A stretch of DNA of 64,000 nucleotides from assembly GCA_028279405.1 (NCBI GenBank), contig JANQNU010000010.1:109052-173051 (forward strand). The letters are read 5' to 3'. The notes beneath the pieces are model-generated. The model saw only the letters and a list, made by a program, of their open reading frames with translations, made no database searches and had not been told where the DNA came from. This stretch comes from Phycisphaerae bacterium (GTDB lineage Bacteria > Planctomycetota > Phycisphaerae > UBA1845 > Fen-1342). Shown here in pieces: positions 1 to 9,074 of the stretch. Position numbers and translations under genes: made by a program. The stretch's first letter is position 1. Every line of letters begins with the position of its first letter.

Positions 1-335
1 GTTGCCTCGGTCCCACCTGAATAGGTCCATACGCCAGTGAGACCATACTGAGCAGCCGAAGTCGCTGCCCAAAGCTGAGCGAGGTGGCTCCGTCGAGAGT
101 TGTGCGTGCAGATGAAGTTCAGCCGACACGGCTTCTTTGCCTGCAAACATTCCTCGACGTAGCCAGCCAATCCATCAAGCTCGGTCCGCCGACTTGCGGG
201 AATCTGGCCGAACTCAGCTTGCCGGGCTTGCACGTAGGTGGCAAGTTTGGCGTGCATTTTGGCGGTCTTGATCGGCTCCTCCGCAAGTCCCTGAACACTG
301 AGCAGAATGCTCGCCAACACTACACCGCGTTTCAT
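1..335 (-). CDS. Exported low-molecular-weight phosphatase/arsenate-reductase-like protein (partial, cut by window edge)
   Basis: An open frame of 111 codons runs from the ATG at 335 to the window edge, so the C-terminus is missing. GGAGG lies just upstream of the ATG. The N-terminus (about 18 residues) is a short hydrophobic signal-peptide-like segment. Residues 74-84 read FICTHNSRRSH, which fits the C-x5-R-S phosphate-binding loop of low-molecular-weight protein tyrosine phosphatases and thioredoxin-type arsenate reductases, with Cys76 as the expected nucleophile. The insert of about 50 residues between signal and loop is charged and probably helical. It lies 80 bp downstream of an ArsR-type regulator on the same strand, so an arsenate or metalloid stress role is likely but inferred. 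An exported member of a normally cytosolic family is unusual; the signal could instead be a membrane anchor. Confidence 0.72.
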   Translation of the reverse strand, partial: MKRGVVLASILLSVQGLAEEPIKTAKMHAKLATYVQARQAEFGQIPASRRTELDGLAGYVEECLQAKKPCRLNFICTHNSRRSHLAQLWAATSAAQYGLTGVWTYSGGTEA

Positions 336-377
336 CACGCCTCCACCCTCTCACTCTCAGGTCATCAAGCGCACAAC

Positions 378-402
378 GCCCCGCCCGCAAGAATGGCGGG
401 GC
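378..402. other. Intergenic hairpin between arsR and the phosphatase-like gene
   Basis: GCCCCGCC at 378-385 pairs with GGCGGGGC at 395-402 across a 9-nt loop, giving an 8-bp perfect GC stem. It lies in the 80-bp gap inside the likely operon. There is no T-run on either side, so an mRNA-processing or attenuation role is more likely than full termination. The role is inference. Confidence 0.5.
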
Positions 403-415
403 CGTTCACCACCGA

Positions 416-772
416 TCAGCAGGCGCAATCGCCGCTAGGCGCCGCTTCTTCCAGCGCGGAGAGAAGTGCCGTGAAGGCGGCGCCCAGGCGGCGAATGGTC
501 TGCGGATCGAGACAGTAACAGACTTTTGTGCCGTCGACGGTTCCCTGGATCAGACCGGCATCGCGAAGCGCACGCAGATGCTGGGAGACCGTCGATTGTG
601 CCAGCGGCAGCTTGTCGACAATCCGACCGCAAAAGCACTCGTCCTGAGTTGCCAGGAACCGCAAGATCGCAACCCGCGCCGGGTGCCCCAGCGCCTTCGC
701 AAACAAGGCCAAATCGCGCTCCGTCTCGGAGAACTGCTGCGATTGTTTGGCACGGGACAAGATCTCAAGCAA
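416..772 (-). CDS. ArsR/SmtB-family metalloregulator
   Basis: Winged-helix repressor of the ArsR family: [14 protein letters not shown], then [12 protein letters not shown], then the recognition-helix segment [15 protein letters not shown] and the wing around GTKVCYCLD. The Cys-x-Cys in the ECFCG box is where metalloid-sensing ArsR proteins carry their ligands, and the protein ends in GDCAC, a possible second Cys site. The frame can be read back to an ATG at 850, but that gives a 26-residue unrelated extension. A TTG at 772 preceded at 7 nt by GGAG gives a normal 118-residue protein, so I prefer it. Expected role: DNA-binding repressor released by a metalloid or metal, controlling itself and the downstream phosphatase-like gene. 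Confidence 0.85.
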   Translation of the reverse strand: MLEILSRAKQSQQFSETERDLALFAKALGHPARVAILRFLATQDECFCGRIVDKLPLAQSTVSQHLRALRDAGLIQGTVDGTKVCYCLDPQTIRRLGAAFTALLSALEEAAPSGDCAC

Positions 773-794
773 CTGGACATCTCCATAATCGTTA

Positions 795-810
795 ATCGCA
801 AATATACGAT
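795..810. promoter_or_regulatory. Putative ArsR operator
   Basis: ATCG-8 nt-CGAT inverted repeat with an AT-rich centre (ATCGCAAATATACGAT). It sits 23 bp upstream of the preferred TTG start of the ArsR gene. Its position and shape match the AT-rich dyads bound by ArsR-type repressors. It falls inside the longer reading frame that starts at 850, which argues for the shorter protein. Binding is inferred. Confidence 0.45.
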
Positions 811-850
811 GAATAGGCCTTTCGCACAAGAACCCGCTAGTTTGCGCCAA

Positions 851-1239
851 TTCTCAGCAATGAACGTTGGTTGGTTGGTGGTGGACGACAGCAAGACCGA
901 CCACCTGCGACACCAAGACTCGACCGATTCATGACCCGGAGGTCGGATTTCGTCGCTGAGCTGCCCCTGCTCGCAAACACGCGGCGACCATACCAACGCT
1001 CGGAGAAGGCCAACGACGCCATCTCTGGAATCATTCACCCAACGATGCCGGCATGATGGTGGAGATGCGGAGCTATCGCGAGAAGCCAGCTAACCGATAC
1101 AAGGACACCACCAACGAAGACTCGATCGGCCTCCGACGTTCTACGGCTACGATTGGCGAATGCGCGAGGTCTTCGCAGCGCGCCAGGACGAACTCGGCAC
1201 CGCCATTGGCACGACCATCAGGACTTGGAGAACGCTTGC
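851..1239. other. Intergenic region, no supported gene
   Basis: About 390 bp between the arsR region and the end of a kinase gene. Short plus-strand frames (for example around 930-1056 and 1150-1271) read like protein in places but change frame and have no ribosome-binding site or recognised family. They may be remnants of a lost gene. No RNA gene or convincing hairpin was seen. Confidence 0.4.
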
Positions 1240-4041
1240 TCACTCTCGGGAGGCTAGGCAACGATCGTAAAGATGCTGGCATGCAGTGGTCAGACTGTGC
1301 TGACGCCCCAGTACACCGAGTCGGATATCGAGGCATTCGCAAAGAACAGACGCGCCCTCCTCGAATCGCGCTTGAGCAACAAGAACCTCTCCGAGCACGA
1401 ACAGCCCATCGGCAAGTCTCGCGTCGTCCTCTGCCAAGAAGCGACGGAGTATGGAAAGGCCGTGCTGAGCGGCATGCTCGGCATCATCGAGACTCATACG
1501 GGCCGCAAGACTCCTTGCCGACCCCAGCAATAGCAGCGCATGCACAACGTCCACTTCGCGATTTGGAAACAACGAGAACGCCAATTGGTAGTACCGATCG
1601 GCATTCGAATAGTCCTCGGCGGCGCAGTAGGCATCTCCAATGAGTACGAGATGCATCTTGTCCCAATGCACAGGGTTTTCTTTCGCGCGCTGAATCAGTC
1701 CACCCATGATGTCAATCGCACCGGAGACATTGCCTTCCGCCGCATACAGCCTGCAAAGCCTGCGCCGATACTTGTCTGCGCTTCTGCGGAATCGCTCGCT
1801 TTCTGTAAAATTCTCCCGAATTCCTAGTGCTTCAAGATAGAGCGCTTCGCTTTCCTCGACGTTCTCAAGCTTCTGCAGCAGGAAATCGGCAAAGCGATTC
1901 AGCGACATCGCCAGATTCGGATGGCGGTTTCCCAAGAATCTCCGTTGCCACTCAAGCGACGCTCGGAACATCGTTTCCGCCGCTTCAAATTCACAGCGTG
2001 CCTCAAGTAGCTGGGCGTACTCGAATCGGACAAACGCCTCGGCCAGGCTGTCTTGGCCGAACTGCTGTTGTGCTGCCTGAATTCCCCTGACATAGGCGGT
2101 TTCGCCGGCCGAGTACTTTCTCTGACGCTGCAATGCCATGCCCAGGTCCATGAAGTACGATGCAGGGACCACCTTCCCGTGCTCCCAAAGAATCGCAATT
2201 GCCTCCGAAATCGCCGTTTCGGCGGCGAGGTAAAGATCTTGTGCCCGCATGTTCCCCCAGTAAGCGTGGCCGTTGTAGCACGCGTGATTGTAGGCGGCGA
2301 CGCCCAGGCCATGCAGGCTTCGCGCGACAGCCGGATGACGCACTCCCAACTGGCGACGATAGACCTTCAAACTTTCCTGAAACAGAAACGTGGCGCGCAT
2401 GTAGTCGTACTGTGTATTGGCCAACTCCCCCAAGTCGGACAGGCTCTCAGCAAATTCGAGGCTGTACTCGCCGAAATGATCGCGGCGAAGATCACATGCT
2501 GCTTGCAGCTGGACCTCCGCACTTCGGTACGCACCCTGACCCAAATAGCTTAGCCCGAGCGTGCGATGAAGGGACGCACGAGTTGCAGGTTGATCAGAGA
2601 ATTTCGATTCTATCTGGAGTGCTACGTCATCCAGCGTCGTTCGATGCGTCAGCCCGCTGCCCCTATGCAGCGGGTGCGCCGATTCGAGAATGTGCCTTAG
2701 AACATCTCCAACGCGCGTGGCCCTGTCTGCTTCCGCTACTGCCCTTTCGGTCTCGGAACGGGCTTGCAGAAGCCCAAACACCGCAAGGCCCGCCCCGCTA
2801 ACCAGCGATAGGAACACCAGGGCCGTTGCCACGACTCCGACCGTGTTTCGACGAATGAACTTTCCGACGCGATAACGGAGCGTATCCGGCCTCGCGGAAA
2901 CCGTCTTACCCTCCAAGTGTCGAACGATGTCGTTGGACAGTTGTAGAACGGTGGAGTACCGGCGCTGCGGGTCCCTTTGCAATGCAGTTAAGACAATGTT
3001 ATCGAGATCACCCTGAAGGCGATTCCGCAGTCTCTCAGGGCGCGTCGCCCATGATGGGAAATCGCCCACCTTGATTGCGGCACTAGGTTTCTGAGGAGTT
3101 GCGTCACACACGAGCCGCTCCAACTCCAGGCGTGACAATTGGTGTGTGCCGTACGGGCTGCGTCCAGTAAGCAACTCGTAAAGAACCACGCCCAGGGAGT
3201 AGGAGTCACTTGCTGTCGTGATTGCCTTGCCGGACACCTGCTCGGGGCTGGCGTATCGCAGGGTCATCATCCTGGAAGTCGAAAACGTCGTTGCGAGCGC
3301 CGGCATGTCGTTGCCGTCGAGCAGTTTCGAGATGCCAAAATCGAGCAGTTTCGGTGTGCCGTCATCGGTCACCAGGATGTTTGCCGGTTTCAGATCACGG
3401 TGCACGACGAGGTTATGATGCGCATAGTGTACCGCTGCACACACCTTCAAGAAGAGCCGCAATCGCTGCCCGACTGACAACTGGTGCTCATCGCAGTACT
3501 GGTCGATCGCTCGTCCGTGAACGAACTCCATCACCAAGAACGGCTGACCACTTTCGACGGTTCCGCCGTCGATCAATCGAGCAATGTTCGGGTGGTCCAG
3601 GTTCGCCAGCGTCTGCCGTTCGCGATGAAATCGCTGGACAATCTGCTCTGTGTCCATGCCCCGCTTGATCAGCTTCACAGCAACGGTTTGATCGAACTCT
3701 CCGTCACCACGCACCGCCCGGTAGACTCGTCCCATGCCTCCAGTGCTGATACGCTCAAGCAACCGGTAACGGCCTACCCACTCCGGATCGCCGGATGTTT
3801 CTTCTCGCAGTACTGATTTCAGCGATTGCAATTCTATTCCGCGCGGAGGCTCCAGAAACGAGCCCAGTTCTTGTTCGAATTGAAGGAGCGACTCGACTTC
3901 ACTCTGAAGAAGCGCATCGCCGTTGCAGACATGTGCCAGAAAGCGCGCTCGGTCCTTTGGGTCGACCAAGAGGGCATTCTCGCACAAGACCGCGACGCGC
4001 CTCCAACGAGCTGAGTCCATCTCCGCCGATTCGGACATCAT
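1240..4041 (-). CDS. Membrane-anchored Ser/Thr protein kinase with TPR repeats (ECF-sigma partner 1)
   Basis: Hanks-type kinase. The N-terminal 80 residues match the leader common to this kinase family. The kinase domain (about 91-360) has the glycine loop STGGMGRVYRA, the VAVKLIK lysine, VVHRDLKPANILV as catalytic loop, DFGISKLL for Mg binding and RYASPEQVSG in the activation segment. A single membrane span follows near 400-425, then about 500 residues of degenerate TPR/kinesin-light-chain-type repeats. The kinase is thus cytoplasmic with TPRs on the far side. The frame extends to a GTG at 4077 that overlaps the sigma gene by 8 nt. I prefer the ATG pair at 4041/4038 because family members start here and a GAAGAG lies just upstream. 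It is downstream of, and probably coupled to, the ECF sigma gene. Confidence 0.9.
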   Translation of the reverse strand: MMSESAEMDSARWRRVAVLCENALLVDPKDRARFLAHVCNGDALLQSEVESLLQFEQELGSFLEPPRGIELQSLKSVLREETSGDPEWVGRYRLLERISTGGMGRVYRAVRGDGEFDQTVAVKLIKRGMDTEQIVQRFHRERQTLANLDHPNIARLIDGGTVESGQPFLVMEFVHGRAIDQYCDEHQLSVGQRLRLFLKVCAAVHYAHHNLVVHRDLKPANILVTDDGTPKLLDFGISKLLDGNDMPALATTFSTSRMMTLRYASPEQVSGKAITTASDSYSLGVVLYELLTGRSPYGTHQLSRLELERLVCDATPQKPSAAIKVGDFPSWATRPERLRNRLQGDLDNIVLTALQRDPQRRYSTVLQLSNDIVRHLEGKTVSARPDTLRYRVGKFIRRNTVGVVATALVFLSLVSGAGLAVFGLLQARSETERAVAEADRATRVGDVLRHILESAHPLHRGSGLTHRTTLDDVALQIESKFSDQPATRASLHRTLGLSYLGQGAYRSAEVQLQAACDLRRDHFGEYSLEFAESLSDLGELANTQYDYMRATFLFQESLKVYRRQLGVRHPAVARSLHGLGVAAYNHACYNGHAYWGNMRAQDLYLAAETAISEAIAILWEHGKVVPASYFMDLGMALQRQRKYSAGETAYVRGIQAAQQQFGQDSLAEAFVRFEYAQLLEARCEFEAAETMFRASLEWQRRFLGNRHPNLAMSLNRFADFLLQKLENVEESEALYLEALGIRENFTESERFRRSADKYRRRLCRLYAAEGNVSGAIDIMGGLIQRAKENPVHWDKMHLVLIGDAYCAAEDYSNADRYYQLAFSLFPNREVDVVHALLLLGSARSLAARMSLDDAEHAAQHGLSILRRFLAEDDARLADGLFVLGEVLVAQARFEEGASVLCECLDIRLGVLGRQHSLTTACQHLYDRCLASRE

Positions 4042-4069
4042 ACAACTCTTCGAGAAAGCCGCGTTTCCT

Positions 4070-4594
4070 TTACGCACGTTCTATTTCACGGAGCAGCCAG
4101 AGACGAATCGCGCCCCAACTACGCTCAATCGTACGGCTGGAGACGTCGAGTACCTTGGCTGTTTCTTCGACGCCTAACCCTGCGAAGAAGCGTAGTTCAA
4201 CGATTTGGCATTGTTGTGGGTCAACGGAAGCCAACTTCGTGAGTGCTTCATCAAGCGCAAGCAGATCGATTGCTTGTACTTCGAAGGCACTCACAACATC
4301 ATCAAGCCGCAACTTCCGTCGGCCGCCACCGCGTTTCAGTCGTCCACGGTCTCGCGCATGGTCTACGAGAATCCGCCGCATGACCGTCGCAGCCATACGA
4401 AAGAACCGCTCGCGGCTGATCACGTCGTCTCGACTTGCGAGGCGAATGTAAGCCTCGTGAATCAGTGCCGTGGTCTGAAACATGTGGTCGCTGCGCTCGT
4501 TCGCGAGCAAGCGGCTGGCCCTTGTCCGGAGTTCGTCATAGACCTCGGGGATCAGCTCAGCGACTGACATCGGCTCGTCTTTGGAATCATGCAT
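4070..4594 (-). CDS. ECF sigma factor, kinase-linked type (TIGR02999-like), copy 1
   Basis: Sigma region 2 is seen as VYDELRTRASRLL then FQTTALIHEAYIRLAS. Region 4 is LRFFAGLGVEETAKVLDVSS followed by the helix TIERSWGAIRLWLLRE. The acidic clamp motif typical of region 2.2 is replaced by TALIHEAY, a hallmark of ECF factors found beside Ser/Thr kinases; in a studied Vibrio case such factors are activated by phosphorylation of a Thr in this region (family knowledge, not shown here). The frame is open to 4693, but ATG 4594 fits the family best; ATG 4573 is also possible. The N-terminus is shorter than in the other copies of this window. The kinase gene follows at once. Confidence 0.9.
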   Translation of the reverse strand: MHDSKDEPMSVAELIPEVYDELRTRASRLLANERSDHMFQTTALIHEAYIRLASRDDVISRERFFRMAATVMRRILVDHARDRGRLKRGGGRRKLRLDDVVSAFEVQAIDLLALDEALTKLASVDPQQCQIVELRFFAGLGVEETAKVLDVSSRTIERSWGAIRLWLLREIERA

Positions 4595-5013
4595 GTGACA
4601 AATTTGCGTCAAACCAAAGAATCTTGTCGGAATCCGGGGCTCGATGTCGCCCTTTACTGTGGCTGCTCTTCGTTCGCATTCTATGCCGCCCATACAGGGG
4701 CTGGCAAACTAGCAATGCGTCACGGTGGATTGCCAGTGATCCGCGCGTGGATCGGGCCCGGGGCTTGCTCCGCAGGGGTTCCCCATCATGGCCGATGGGC
4801 CTTGTGTGGTGGGCGCGGTGATCGGACATTTGTGCGCGGCTTTCGCAGCGGCGTGTGAATCAGCTTGCAAAGCAGGGTTCACGCCGGAGCGCGGTCGCGC
4901 AGTGCAGCCCGTTTGGCAAGTGGGCGCGCCTGTTCACGGTTGCTTCGCCGACGCTCGTGGCGCCCACAGGCATTCTCTGAGTATCGCGAACCGTCGAAGA
5001 AAGGTGCCTAAAC
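4595..5013. other. Divergent intergenic region
   Basis: About 420 bp between the divergent sigma gene and the DUF1800 gene. It should contain both promoters, but I cannot assign boxes with confidence. No gene, tRNA or clear repeat was seen. Confidence 0.4.
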
Positions 5014-6834
5014 ATGCATGCGTCCCCCCAATCGACAGCGTCATGTACCTCCACGAATGCTGCCGTCCTTCAAGCTCACGACGACAAGGTGTCGCAAACA
5101 GCCGGCGCGCCGCAACCCGATAGCGCACCAATCGCAGCCGATCCTGCACCTGTCGCGTCCGAATTGCTAACTTCCCGGCGAACGATGCTCGGAACCCTCA
5201 CGGCAGTGACAGCCGGCGCCCTCCTCGGAAAAAACGCCGTTGCTAGCTGCGGCACAAGCGTGGTGGCCTCCTGCACGTGCCCTGGTACGCCGGACTACTG
5301 GGCCGTCAATCTCGCGAACAAGGCGACGTTTGGGTACACGCCGGAAGTGCTGGACTGCATCTGCAGTAGCTACAATGGCTGGCTCTACGAGCAGCTCTAT
5401 TTTCAATCCGACCCCGTGGCATATCAAAACCTGTATGACGCTTGGGAAGACTTTGAATGTCAAATGGTCTCTGAATACCCGCTTCTTGCCCAAACGCAGC
5501 AGGACTGGTTCATGAACGGCGCAGGAAACTCCAACTACGCAAGGGAACTCATCGAGGCGCGCATCCGCCGTGCCATTGAGAGCCCCGCGCAGCTATTGGA
5601 ACGCACAGTCGAGTTTTGGACAGACCACTTCAACGTGCCGCTGAACGGAATCGCCCTGAATCCGAGCAAGATCATCGACGACAACATGATCCGCGAAAAC
5701 GCCCACGGGAGCTTGTCAACTTTGCTTCTCGGCAGCGCGCTCAGTCCCGCGATGCTCGCATACCTGAATGGAGACAAGAACACCAAAAACAGCGTCAATG
5801 AGAACTACGCACGCGAGCTGCTCGAGCTGCACACCCTTGGCGTCAACAACGGCTACGACCAGAACACGATCAATCAACTCGCACTGGCCCTTACCGGCTG
5901 GTACATTGACTCGTCCAACCATACCCACGAGGTGAAGTTCGACGTCAACAGGCACTACAGCGGCTCATCCTTGGTCATAAAGTTCCCGCTCGACCCAAGT
6001 GACCCTGATATTTCACATCTCACTCTCAACAGCAACGACGAATACGAGCTCGATCTCACCAACATCTCGAAGAGCAAGCGCGTTGCCGAGGTGGTTGGCG
6101 CGCTCACCGATCCGTCCAAACTTGGCAAGAAGACAGCGAGATATGTCGGCATGAAGCTTGCCCGGCACTTCCTTGGTTACGATGCCGACACCATTGTGAT
6201 GCCGTCGCGCGGCCCGATCGACGATGTCATTGTCGACACATATGCGCAAAGCTCAACGAATAACATCGCCGCAATGCTTGCTGAGATTCTCAGCGAAGAG
6301 GCAATGAAACAAGCAACACCGAAACTCAAGCGGCCGCTTCACTTGCTTGCATCCACGTGCCGAGCGTTCAATCCGTGGATGCCTATTTACTACTTTAATG
6401 GACAGATTGCCGGTTCAAGCACGCCAAGCCAAATCAATACGTACTTTCTTTCCCCGGCCGGCCACTCCCCGTTTGGTTGGCCGGCGCCAAACGGCTATCC
6501 CGACACCGCCGAGTTCTGGTCTGCCCTTTTTCACCGCTGGTCTTTTGGAGCGCGAATCAGCTCGAGCCAATTGACGATTGGCAGTGTCCTGGGTCGATAC
6601 GGCCACGTGAAGATCGACGTATCCGCGGCAGATTCAACGTCAACGCCTCAAGACACCTTCGACTACTTCGAGCGCTTGATGCTCGCCGGCGGATTCACGC
6701 AAGACGAAAGGGAAACGATTGTCGACTATATCGCCGAACTGAATGCCGATCCGAGCAATTGCTACAGCGACGAATACAAGAAGCGAATGATGCTCGGCCT
6801 CATGATCGGTGCTCCGAGTTTCCAGTGGTATTAG
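5014..6834 (+). CDS. DUF1800 family protein with Tat-like signal
   Basis: 606 residues. After a 50-residue hydrophilic leader comes a twin-arginine-type signal: SRRTMLGTLTAVTAGALLG (about 51-69). The body has the DUF1800 hallmarks: ANKATFGYTPEVLD near the start, FWTDHFNVPL, and the highly conserved NENYARELLELHTLG followed by LALALTGWYID. DUF1800 proteins are exported, of unknown biochemical function, and in planctomycetes and relatives almost always sit beside a DUF1501 gene, as here. The start ATG has AAAGGTG about 7 nt upstream. The downstream gene begins 66 bp later on the same strand, so the two are probably co-transcribed. Confidence 0.92.
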   Translation: MHASPQSTASCTSTNAAVLQAHDDKVSQTAGAPQPDSAPIAADPAPVASELLTSRRTMLGTLTAVTAGALLGKNAVASCGTSVVASCTCPGTPDYWAVNLANKATFGYTPEVLDCICSSYNGWLYEQLYFQSDPVAYQNLYDAWEDFECQMVSEYPLLAQTQQDWFMNGAGNSNYARELIEARIRRAIESPAQLLERTVEFWTDHFNVPLNGIALNPSKIIDDNMIRENAHGSLSTLLLGSALSPAMLAYLNGDKNTKNSVNENYARELLELHTLGVNNGYDQNTINQLALALTGWYIDSSNHTHEVKFDVNRHYSGSSLVIKFPLDPSDPDISHLTLNSNDEYELDLTNISKSKRVAEVVGALTDPSKLGKKTARYVGMKLARHFLGYDADTIVMPSRGPIDDVIVDTYAQSSTNNIAAMLAEILSEEAMKQATPKLKRPLHLLASTCRAFNPWMPIYYFNGQIAGSSTPSQINTYFLSPAGHSPFGWPAPNGYPDTAEFWSALFHRWSFGARISSSQLTIGSVLGRYGHVKIDVSAADSTSTPQDTFDYFERLMLAGGFTQDERETIVDYIAELNADPSNCYSDEYKKRMMLGLMIGAPSFQWY

Positions 6835-6900
6835 GCGAATCTTGCGAACATTCCGTTGAGGCAATGTAGCGTTTCCTGAAGCAACAAGTAGAGGTGCGCC

Positions 6901-8388
6901 ATGGCAAACTATGACAAGAATGCATGCGACGACTATAACTACACGATCAATCGCCGACAGCTCATGGGCGCGTCAGCGGCCACGCTTGCGGCCTCGGCCG
7001 CGGGCGTCGCTTTGCTGGGTGGCGTCGCCAAGAAAGCGGCGGGAAAAACGCTGGGCGACTGCCCGCCGTTGCCCACTTCGGGCAACCACGTCTTCATTTT
7101 CTTACACTTGGCGGGGGGCGCCGACACACTCGGCATGATCACACCTCCGCTGGGACCGGGTACGACGTATGATGCGCTGCGCGGCGGCACGGCCGTGGAA
7201 TTGACAAGTGCGGAGACAATGCCACTTCATTCTGGGTCCAATGACTATTTCCGATATGTCTCAGAATTGGACGTCATGATCAATGGCAACAGTTCGCTCG
7301 ATGGTATCTGGAGCGATGGAAAACTGGTGATCTCGCCTGCGACTTCGTTGCCAAATCAGTCATATTCCCATTTTCAGGCAACTGATTGGTTAAGCCGTAT
7401 GCTCGAAGGTGATTGCGGCGACCAATACGACGGCTTCCTCGCGAGATTCCTGAATACGACTTCCGGAACGACGAACGGCCGACTGCGCGGCTTGAGCATC
7501 AGCCCGGGCATTCTGGGTCCGCTGGCCAACAGTGATCCGTCAAACATCCGAGACACGCTCGCGATCAATGATCTTTGCACGTCGGGCATTGGTGGGCTGT
7601 TCGATCGCACCGTTAGCTGTCTCCTCAACAGTGAGCCAGAACGTCGCGAGAAGCTTCTCCAAATGTATGATGCCCAGCTTTCCTACGACGCTTGGCCTGG
7701 AATTGCGCTGGCAACGGCCTGTTCCGTGGACACACTTCAGAATGCTGTTGATTGCAGCCAGCCAATTCCGGCAGGGTACGATCCCACGCACCCGCTCGAC
7801 GTCAAGTTGATGAACCTCGCGAGACTATTGAAATCCAACTCCGGCAATGGCATTGGTGTACAAGTTGTGGCCTTGGAATACGGCGGTTGGGATACGCACA
7901 ACAATCAAAAGTCGCGCATGCTCGGTGCGAACGGTCTCGTAGCGAACCTCGCCCGCGCACTAACGTCCTTCTACAATGACATGAAAGACTGCCCCGTCGA
8001 TTTCACGCTCGCCTCCGTGACCGAGTTCGGGCGCAATCTCGATCCCGGCGGATCGACCGGGACCGAGCATGGCCACGGAGGACCCGCGTTCATCTTTGGC
8101 TCAAACATCAACGGCGGTCCGTTGGCGCTAACGCAATTCGGCAACATTCCCGGAGTCGCCGGACCCTGGGGTGTGAGCGGTTACGACGCGCTGGATCACC
8201 TGCACGACGTCCAGTCCACCGAATGCACCGGCAGTCGCGACATCTGTGGCCTGGTCGATCCGCGCGATCTCCTTGTTGAGATATTTGATGAAAACATGAA
8301 TGCCAACGTCACACAATTGTTCGAACCGGCCCCCACCCAATGCGCGTACGAGGTCAGCTCGGCGACGAACTATGGGCTCATCATTTAA
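6901..8388 (+). CDS. DUF1501 family protein with Tat-like signal
   Basis: 495 residues with RBS AGAGG at the right distance from the ATG. Residues about 18-50 are a Tat-type signal (NRRQLMGASAATLAASAAG). The mature part has DUF1501 landmarks: VFIFLHLAGGADTLGM, VVALEYGGWDTHNNQ, and TEFGRNLDPGGSTGTEHGHG with a downstream GGPAFIFG. These belong to the alkaline-phosphatase/sulfatase-like fold, where the Asp/His residues would bind metal. Family substrates are unknown. Partner of the preceding DUF1800 gene; both probably act outside the cytoplasmic membrane. Confidence 0.92.
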   Translation: MANYDKNACDDYNYTINRRQLMGASAATLAASAAGVALLGGVAKKAAGKTLGDCPPLPTSGNHVFIFLHLAGGADTLGMITPPLGPGTTYDALRGGTAVELTSAETMPLHSGSNDYFRYVSELDVMINGNSSLDGIWSDGKLVISPATSLPNQSYSHFQATDWLSRMLEGDCGDQYDGFLARFLNTTSGTTNGRLRGLSISPGILGPLANSDPSNIRDTLAINDLCTSGIGGLFDRTVSCLLNSEPERREKLLQMYDAQLSYDAWPGIALATACSVDTLQNAVDCSQPIPAGYDPTHPLDVKLMNLARLLKSNSGNGIGVQVVALEYGGWDTHNNQKSRMLGANGLVANLARALTSFYNDMKDCPVDFTLASVTEFGRNLDPGGSTGTEHGHGGPAFIFGSNINGGPLALTQFGNIPGVAGPWGVSGYDALDHLHDVQSTECTGSRDICGLVDPRDLLVEIFDENMNANVTQLFEPAPTQCAYEVSSATNYGLII

Positions 8389-9074
8389 GGACCTGTTTCC
8401 TGGATGTTGCACCGTCCAAGGCCAATCGTACGAGCGACGCGAACCACCACGCGAAGAAGCCTCCCTTCGATTGGCTAATGGACAAAGCTAACGGACAAGG
8501 ACGTCCTCTGCGTTATCTGATGTGCCAACCAAACACCACCGTGACGCGAATCGCGGAGGATGACGTAAGTTGCATTTTTGAACTTCAGCGGCGAATCAGG
8601 TTCGCTCGAGATAGCAGTCGGTGACGACGGGCAACTGCACAGCTCGCAACCACCGGATCGCCGCCCAGGCAGTGTCCCATTGACCTGCGCAGCGCCCGTC
8701 CGCCTCTTATTCGTTGACGACAGCGGACAGTAGCTGGTCAAGGCCGACTGCGAATCGGCGTCTATCGCAGATCGCCTACACAGGCGAGGGCTGCATAGCA
8801 TCGCATTGCACCCAAAATCGGTCTGTATTCAACTAACTGGTATCACCGCAGTGATGATTGCGACAATCGTTAACGTCACGGACGGTATCTGGATACTGCA
8901 ATGATGACTTTGTAACATAAGACCGAGAAGGGCACCGGTGCTCGTCCGTCAGCGGGTATAGAGTGCCATGCCGTCGGCGCTCAGTGTCGGCATGATGTGG
9001 AGGGGGCGGGGCTGAAGGACAATGCCAAACAACGTGGCGGAATCAGGACGATCAATCCGAGGAGAACGGCCGCA
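8389..9074. other. Intergenic region, possible gene remnant
   Basis: About 690 bp without a supported gene. A plus-strand frame ending with TAG near 8732 (from about 8577) encodes a protein-like stretch beginning LNFSGESGSLEIAVGDDGQ, but it has no good start and is too short to assign. A GTG at 8997 is in frame with the next gene and could be an alternative start for it. No RNA gene was seen. Confidence 0.35.

Noticed and set aside
84..518. 144-codon plus-strand frame at the left edge
   Set aside because: Antisense to the phosphatase-like gene and the end of arsR, both of which carry recognisable motifs.
8475..8801. 108-codon minus-strand frame in the gap after DUF1501
   Set aside because: No RBS, no family and no operon partner; composition is like a random high-GC frame.
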